Positions 58,542 to 64,000 of a stretch of 64,000 nucleotides of DNA are shown here, piece by piece. Below the pieces are notes generated by a model. It was not told the origin of the DNA. It made no database searches and saw only the letters and a program-made list of their open reading frames with translations. The stretch's first letter is position 1. Each line of letters starts with the position of its first letter. The translations under genes and the position numbers were made by a program. The DNA is from Heterodera schachtii (Eukaryota > Nematoda > Chromadorea > Rhabditida > Heteroderidae), in assembly GCA_023374025.1 (NCBI GenBank), contig SIJG01000058.1, positions 800,903 to 864,902 on the forward strand, read 5' to 3'.

Positions 58542-59576
58542 ATAGATACCAACGCGCTGATGCCCAAAAAAGTTTCTGCGTCTTGGTTAAATGGTTTTTT
58601 TTAAGTTGCATTTTTTAAATAATTTAGAATATGCATATAGAAAAACCAATTAAAACAAATTTATAACAGATTTTTTGAATTTCTTTTTTATATTTTTATT
58701 TAAATTGATTTACATCAAACTTAATGTTAATTGTTCGGAAACATTGTCGTTCACTCAAATCATAGATTTTTCGTTTTCTTTATTTTTAAGTTTTAGTTTT
58801 TATTTCATCTTATATTGCGTGTATATTAACAACAAATTTTCACCTATTAAATCTATTTTTCGTCATTTATTTGCATGTTTTTAAATTAAATTTGCAAATA
58901 AAAGCAGGTTTTATAATAAAATTGACGATATAAACAAAATTTCATTAAATTTAGTTTTATTAGTTATTCATATCAATTGAGTTAGTTTGGTTTCAAATAA
59001 ATTCGTATCTTAAGAAATAATGTTTATATTTTAGTTTAATTTTGTTATTTATATCAAATTTAGTTTAGAAATTTATGTTGCTTCAAAGGAAAATTTTTTT
59101 CTCCATATTTCTTGCACACGGAGGAATGTAAACGAGTATTTTCTTCAGAATTATTTTAAATTTTTGTATTTATTTGTCTTTTTCCATTTCGTGAGAAAAA
59201 TTTTAATTTTATTAGTTTCAATAAATTTATTAATTTATAATTATTTTTATTTTTTCATTTAGTATGAACATGATCATCTTTTCTTTTTGTTGATAATTTT
59301 AATTTTATGAATTTTTACTTAGAATTATTTTTAATATATTTTTAAATTGTGTGATTAGATTAATAGAATAGATTTTCTCGCGCTTTAGGCTCAGATGCTC
59401 ATATGCATGAACAGTAGAGAGTTGATAACCAATTCTTTTATTTAATTAATTTAAATTCATTTTTTTAATTTTGTAGTATTTCATTGGGTATTCTTCTGAC
59501 CCATAATCAGTATCACCTATTATTGTTGTAATATATTAAAATAATAATTTTGATTATTTTCATATTGTTCATTTAA
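58542..59576. other. T-rich DNA, no gene seen
   Basis: The frame at 58675-58884 (plus) is Phe/Ser-rich. 59374-59400 reads IFSRFRLRCSYA and is related to 41640-41670. Confidence 0.45.
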
Positions 59577-59681
59577 GTGTCGAATGTTTTGAATTTTCGG
59601 TTTAATCGACTCGCTCGTCGGAAAATAATTTTGGTGGAGAAGGCTGGATCTCCTCTGCCTTTTCATCATTTGTACTTATAA
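59577..59681 (+). CDS. Candidate exon, basic loop, copy 2
   Basis: A 34-codon plus-strand frame: VLNFRFNRLARRKIILVEKA then GSPLPFHHLYL. Same frame and motif as 46868-46930; this copy stays open longer because a GGTGGAG segment replaces the early stop. It is part of the collinear duplicate 46.7-49.7 kb versus 59.4-62.4 kb. Confidence 0.3.
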   Translation: MSNVLNFRFNRLARRKIILVEKAGSPLPFHHLYL

Positions 59682-60077
59682 TTTATTTTTTTAGCATTTT
59701 ATATATACTTATTTGATTTTAATCGGTATTTACTTTCATTTATTTATTTTAATATTCGTTAAACTAAACTTTAATGTAATATGTTAAATTCTTTTTAATT
59801 TTTTAATATCTAAATTGAAAAGTTTTAATCTTCAAATTTGTCTATTCATTTGAATATGTGTTTATTAGTGCACCCATGAGTTCGTTGAAATTTCTCTCGA
59901 GTTTGAAAAGATTATCAAGTATAATTTTTCTTATTTATAATAATGTTTAGAGGCAATAAAAGTTTATTCTTAGTTATCCGATATTAAAAATCTATATATA
60001 TTTCTAACAAACGAGAATATAATTTGATTTTATATTTTTCTATTTTAAATATAATTATTGCATGATAAAAAATCTTT

Positions 60078-60338
60078 GTGTCCCCCCCCGTTTCCATGAC
60101 TGGGAAATGGATTTTGGGGACATGGCCCTATTTTGTTGTTCTAAATATAAAATTAAATTTTCAATTACTTGAAGACCAATGTCGCTTAGTTTCCTCCTCT
60201 TCCACTAGATTATTAATATATAATTTGTTTATTTTTTCTTTATTGTGTAAAACTTATATTAAAATGGTTAGGTCAAAAAAATTTGAATTTTTATATTTTT
60301 GTTATCCATTTTTGAAAGTATTTAATGATAATTCCTGA
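60078..60338 (+). CDS. Candidate exon, paralogue of 48730 ORF
   Basis: An 86-codon frame. The core LNFQLLEDQCRLVSSSSTR aligns in frame with the C-terminal half of the ORF at 48730-48846. Upstream it reads MTGKWILGTWPYFVVLNI, more GC-rich and starting after a C8 run. Downstream it becomes low-complexity. The first codon is an ATG only from the MTGK position (about 60096). Coding potential is moderate. Confidence 0.3.
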   Translation: MSPPVSMTGKWILGTWPYFVVLNIKLNFQLLEDQCRLVSSSSTRLLIYNLFIFSLLCKTYIKMVRSKKFEFLYFCYPFLKVFNDNS

Positions 60339-60535
60339 CTAGTAATTTATTTTTTTTCAAAAAATATTTAATTTATTTTTTTATTTATAAAATTACTAAT
60401 ATTTTTTTACAGATATTCCTTTAAATTTAATTTTTTACTTATGTTTGTTTTTAAGTGTAATTTTAATGTTCTAAGAATTAAAATTTTTGTTATTTATTTT
60501 GGTTGTGACAAAACTACTAAATTCAATTATTAACT

Positions 60536-61131
60536 GTTATTATCAGGGAACGTATTTATATGTGCCAAAAACCTTTAAAATATGTGCTAAAAATCCCAAA
60601 AAAGGCTAAACTATGTGCCAAAAATTAAAAAAAAAGTGCTCAAAAATAAGTGAATTTCTCAAAAATCTCATTTTTTTATAAATTTCGCTTGCACAATTCG
60701 AATTAAAGCATTTCAATGCTTTTTGACGTAAATTTTTTTCTCGCTCTCTAAAATTAACTTATTTTTCTAAATTTTTTCTAAAACTGCAAATTTTGCGTTC
60801 AATGTGAAAAAAAGTCATGAAAAGGGTCAAAAAATACAAAAAAATTGAAAAAATTGTGGGCATTTTTGGCCAAGAATTTGGATGCCAAAAAAATATATTT
60901 TTGTAAAAAACCTTAAAATTTTTCAAAAAATCGTCAAAATATGTGATAAAAACTGCCGAAACCCCAAAATATGTTTTTATTCCTAAAAAGCCCAAAATAT
61001 GTTTTTATATGTGCTAAAAACTCGCTCTGATTGAAAGGAAAACAAGTAAAAATGCTATTTTTAAGCTTTTCATGCGATAGAATATGCGCAAAAAAATGTA
61101 AAAACATATAAATCCGTTCCTTTGTTATTAT
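60536..61131. mobile_element. hAT-type MITE with 8-bp TSD (element C)
   Basis: The element spans 60544-61123 (580 bp) between perfect 8-bp repeats GTTATTAT (60536-60543, 61124-61131). The left end CAGGGAACG fits hAT, and the inverted right end CGTTCC is followed by TTT. Subterminal TATGTGCTAAAAA/TATGTGCCAAAAA motifs repeat through the interior. The internal minus frame (60759-60995) is not a transposase. It is inserted about 70-80 bp upstream of the exon candidate that follows. Confidence 0.92.
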
Positions 61132-61198
61132 ATGCTTATTTATCGTGGTTTACGTTACTAATTATTCATGCAAAACGGGTTTTACAAAGGTTTATCAG

Positions 61199-61257
61199 CA
61201 TTTCACGAACATTAATTTACCGCTGGGTTTCGACGCCTTTGAACAATTTTTATGGAA
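61199..61257 (+). CDS. Candidate penultimate exon
   Basis: Acceptor-like TTTATCAG ends at 61198, and a GT (GTTTAT) at 61258 can serve as a donor. The frame reads ISISRTLIYRWVSTPLNNFY then G, and joins in phase to the next exon (split Ser codon). Upstream the same frame stays open to the hAT TSD (YLSWFTLLIIHAKRVLQRF), so the exon may start further left. A second frame is also open (VTNYSCKTGFTKVYQHFTNI), so the frame choice rests on the phase match. Confidence 0.35.
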
Positions 61258-61357
61258 GTTTATTTTATTGTAAAATAAAAGCTTTTATGATACATCTTTT
61301 TATACTAATATCATAATTATATTAATCGATTCTATTTAAAATTTTTAAATTGCGCAG

Positions 61358-61533
61358 GTTATTGGGTGATATTTATTTCTTTGTCGTTGCATATTAACTT
61401 TTCTTATTGGTTTTTGATTCGTTTTTGTCGTCCTTCCATCTCTTTATTTTTTTCTGATCTTCTGCGCACGCTTATAAAACAGCATTTCACAGGGCATTTT
61501 TGTTTTTCTCGTAAAATCCTGGCTTTCGTATGA
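61358..61533 (+). CDS. Terminal exon of a membrane protein
   Basis: After TTGCGCAG (ending 61357) a 57-codon frame runs to TGA: YWVIFISLSLHINFSYWFLI, RFCRPSISLFFSDLLRTLIK, QHFTGHFCFSRKILAFV. Balanced codon content, an aromatic helix and a basic, Cys/Ser-containing tail make this the most protein-like segment in the window. With the preceding exon it forms a 100-bp intron model (61258-61357). A helix followed by a basic cytoplasmic-type tail suits the end of a 7TM or other multi-pass protein, but I cannot name the family. Confidence 0.45.
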
Positions 61534-61628
61534 GAATTGTCCGATCATGTTTATAAATAGGATTTCAATAATAATTAAATTGTTTTACTCAATATAATAT
61601 ATGTTATTTATATTTCTAATTTATTAAA

Positions 61629-61850
61629 TCATATTTGAATAGTTGTTTTTAGATTATTGAAATTAGCATATTCATCTAAACCAATATTGTAATAAAAGCG
61701 TAAAATTGAAGAATCTAGAAAAAATACATAATCACATATTTTATTATCTCGTAAACTTTTTCCCTGGATTGTCTGAACTATTTTCGGCATTGTCATTGGT
61801 ACGGGAATTGGGTTGAGAAAGGTCATCCGGTAAAGTTTTCTTCGATTCAT
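61629..61850 (-). CDS. ATG-initiated minus ORF with poly(A) signal
   Basis: A 73-codon ORF from a true ATG: NRRKLYRMTFLNPIPVPMTM, PKIVQTIQGKSLRDNKICDY, VFFLDSSILRFYYNIGLDEY and on to TIQI. AATAAA lies 4 nt after the stop. Composition is protein-like and, unlike its surroundings, A/T balanced. It ends about 95 bp from the end of the plus-strand exon, so the two are convergent. It could be a small single-exon gene or a last exon whose upstream exons lie right of 61850. No domain recognised. Confidence 0.42.
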   Translation of the reverse strand: MNRRKLYRMTFLNPIPVPMTMPKIVQTIQGKSLRDNKICDYVFFLDSSILRFYYNIGLDEYANFNNLKTTIQI

Positions 61851-62686
61851 TGAAAAATAAATGGTTTAATTATTGTTTTTAATATGAAATTATCCTTTTC
61901 TTAGATTAAATAAAATCCATATTTGCCAAATTTATTGATATTTTTATTTAGATTTAAAAATTTTTAAATTATTTTTTTGATTAATTTATACAAATTAATA
62001 AATGTTTTTTCGTATAAACAGATTAATACCGAAGTTTTAATACATTCTTTTGATTTAGAAATTTTATTTTAAGGTTTAATTTTCGTCTTCTGCTAAATTA
62101 TCCACTTTGTCTTTTTCTTGAGGAATTTTGGTAATTAAAATTTTGTTTATTTAAAATTAAATATTATTATATAATTGATTTATTGTTTATGTGTTTAAAT
62201 AACCCCGGCAAAATTTTGAATTTTTCTTTGTTTATTTTGTGGAATTTGGAGCGAATTTTGTTGGTCCTTTATATTATACAGATATTTTTAATTGAAATCA
62301 ACGGTCTATTGTATGTTTTTAGCTTATTTTGTTGTAATAAATATAAACAATTTATTGAACAAATTTAATCACTTTCAGCAATTTCCTGCGCTAAATGTCA
62401 AAACAATATATAAATTGACGAAATGCTTTTCACCGCATTATTATTTTAAAATTTTTTGTTTTTTTTTTTGCATTTTCAATTTTATTCCAACTTGTTGTAA
62501 GTTATTTCTTTTTTGTTTTATATGCGTCATTAGTTTATTTAGAATTTTATAATTCTAGTTTAATTCACAATTAATCATTTAATGTTGTGTTTCTAATATT
62601 ATTTTATGTTTTGATAAGTTCATTCTTTTGTTCGTCTTAATAAATAATCAGGCCATCTTGAAATTGATAAATCTAATCCATTATAG
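61851..62686. other. T-rich DNA with one duplicated patch
   Basis: 62378-62410 (after CTTTCAG) reads FQQFPALNVKTIY, the counterpart of 49640-49670. The overlapping plus frames at 62183-62552 are Phe/Leu/Cys-rich and unconvincing. Confidence 0.4.
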
Positions 62687-63631
62687 TTTTTCAAGTTTTT
62701 ATAGCTATTAGCTAACCCAAAATAATTTTAAATTTTTAAAAACCAAATTTATTTTATTCATAATTATGTATGTATAAAATTAAGGTTAGATAATATCATG
62801 TTCATTATCATTAGATATTTTTATCATTTCTTCTGTTCATTTATTAATAGGTGGATTATTGATAGTCATATTTTATATTTAATTATTAATTATCGATGAT
62901 AATTTTTACTTTTATTTGTCAGTTCAAATCAAAATGCTTTCTAGTTTGTTGATACATTCATTTTTACTTAGATCTTTTTTCATTATATAATTTTCCTTTT
63001 TGTCATTTGGGTTACGTATTTATTTATTAAAAAAGTATTTAATTTATAATAACTGTTTTCTTCTCGCAGTACTCTAATTAATTAATTATTTCTTATTGGT
63101 AGAGGCTTTGAGTTCATTTTAACATCAGCATAAAATAATTTATTTTTAATTTTTTTTCAAGTTTTATAGCTATTAGCTAACCCAAAATAATTTTAAATTT
63201 TTAAAAACCAAATTTATTTTATTCATAATTATGTATGTATAAAATTAAAGTTAGATAATATCATGTTCATTATCATTAGATATTTTTATCATTTTCTTCT
63301 GTTCATTTATTAATAGGTGGATTATTGATAGTCATATTTTATATTTAATTATTAATTATCTATGATAATTTTTACTTTTATTTTGTCAGTTCAAATCAAA
63401 TGCTTTCTAGTTTGTTGATACATTCATTTCTTACTTAGATCTTTTTTTCATTATATAATTTTTCCTTTTTTGTCATTTGGTTACGTATTTATTTATTAAA
63501 AAAGTATTTAATTTATAATAACTGTTTTCTTCTCGCAGTACTCTAATTAATTAATTATTTTCTTATTGGTAGAGGCTTTGATTTCATTTTTAACATCAGC
63601 ATAAAATAATTTATTTTTTAATTTTTTTTTA
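62687..63631. repeat. 465-bp recent tandem duplication
   Basis: Two adjacent copies offset by 465 bp (ATAGCTATTAGCTAACCC at 62700 and 63165). They differ almost only by single-base T/A-run indels and a few substitutions. Anchors shared by both: GGTGGATTATTGATAGTCAT, CTTCTCGCAGTACTCTAATT, GGTAGAGGCTTTGA. It could also be an assembly artefact from uncollapsed haplotypes. Confidence 0.92.
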
Positions 63632-64000
63632 ATCAATTAAATATTTTGGAATTAATAAATGGTTTTTATTGTTATTTTTTTGAGATTGAATAATATTTTT
63701 ATTTTATTGGTTTTTTTTTTTGAGATTGAATAAATTTTTTTTTTATTTTTTACTTGTAAATAATACAGTTTTAATTATTAGCAAAAAAAAATTAACAAAT
63801 TTATCATATTGAAGGAAAATCCAAAGTATAGTCAAGCTACATATTAAAAATTCTTTAGAATTTGATTTGTAATTTTAAAAACGTCTAAGTTTTTATGAAA
63901 AATATTATTTCTTAATTTTGTTAGTTTTTTCATGCTTTTTGTATTCATTGATCGTTTCAGTGAATCATTTCAAATATTTTTTATTTTACATTTTTTGTGC
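63632..64000. other. T-rich DNA, no gene seen
   Basis: Starts with a short duplicated TTTTTTGAGATTGAATAA (about 63678 and 63718); otherwise featureless. Confidence 0.6.

Larger units (their letters stand above)
20656..64000. other. T-rich half (sense strand inferred to be plus)
   Basis: The plus strand is T-over-A: at 35461-35520, for example, 36 of 60 bases are T and 15 are A. Exon-like patches, acceptor-like (TTGCAG, TTTCAG, TTGTAG) and donor-like (GTAAGT) sites fall on the plus strand. It shares families with the left half in inverted orientation. Inferred: intron-dominated plus-strand transcription units or their remains. Confidence 0.5.

Overview
This window is very AT-rich eukaryotic DNA (roughly 80% A+T by eye) and most likely comes from a nematode. 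The best evidence is an exact 22-nt match to the nematode spliced leader SL1, on the minus strand at 50328-50349. I see no bacterial-type operon, no rRNA gene, no intact tRNA and no long uninterrupted ORF. Anything protein-coding here is in short exon-like pieces, and I could not assemble one complete gene model. All coding calls are therefore tentative.

Layout: 1-300 is a GC-richer repeat patch. From about 300 to 20.6 kb the plus strand is A-rich; from about 20.66 kb to the end it is T-rich. A 19-bp x3 tandem repeat lies at the switch. The two halves contain copies of the same sequence families in opposite orientation, as if two related, intron-heavy clusters were transcribed outward from about 20.6 kb (minus strand to the left, plus strand to the right), with T-rich introns on each sense strand. 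Small GC-richer patches inside these T-rich 'introns' read as short hydrophobic or loop-like peptides. Several recur as diverged paralogues that keep the same reading frame (21.8 and 23.15 kb; 41.4 and 46.5 kb; 46.9 and 59.6 kb; 48.7 and 60.1 kb; 3.0 and 16.3 kb; 2.1 and 17.3 kb). The peptides look like pieces of multi-pass membrane proteins, possibly 7TM receptors, but no diagnostic domain is complete.

Mobile and repeat DNA: three short non-autonomous hAT-type elements with perfect 8-bp target-site duplications (15.34, 19.42 and 60.54 kb); two long foldback elements (5.0-5.8 kb and 51.26-51.97 kb, the latter with a perfect 8-bp duplication); three solitary hAT-like ends (27.1, 32.6 and 58.5 kb); a 21-bp minisatellite (55.74-56.50 kb); purine-rich islands (28.3, 38.1-38.5, 50.15-50.96, 52.0 and 58.0-58.25 kb); and a recent 465-bp tandem duplication at 62.7-63.6 kb. 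The right end (61.2-61.85 kb) holds the most gene-like pair: a spliced plus-strand terminal exon facing a minus-strand ATG-initiated ORF with a polyadenylation signal.
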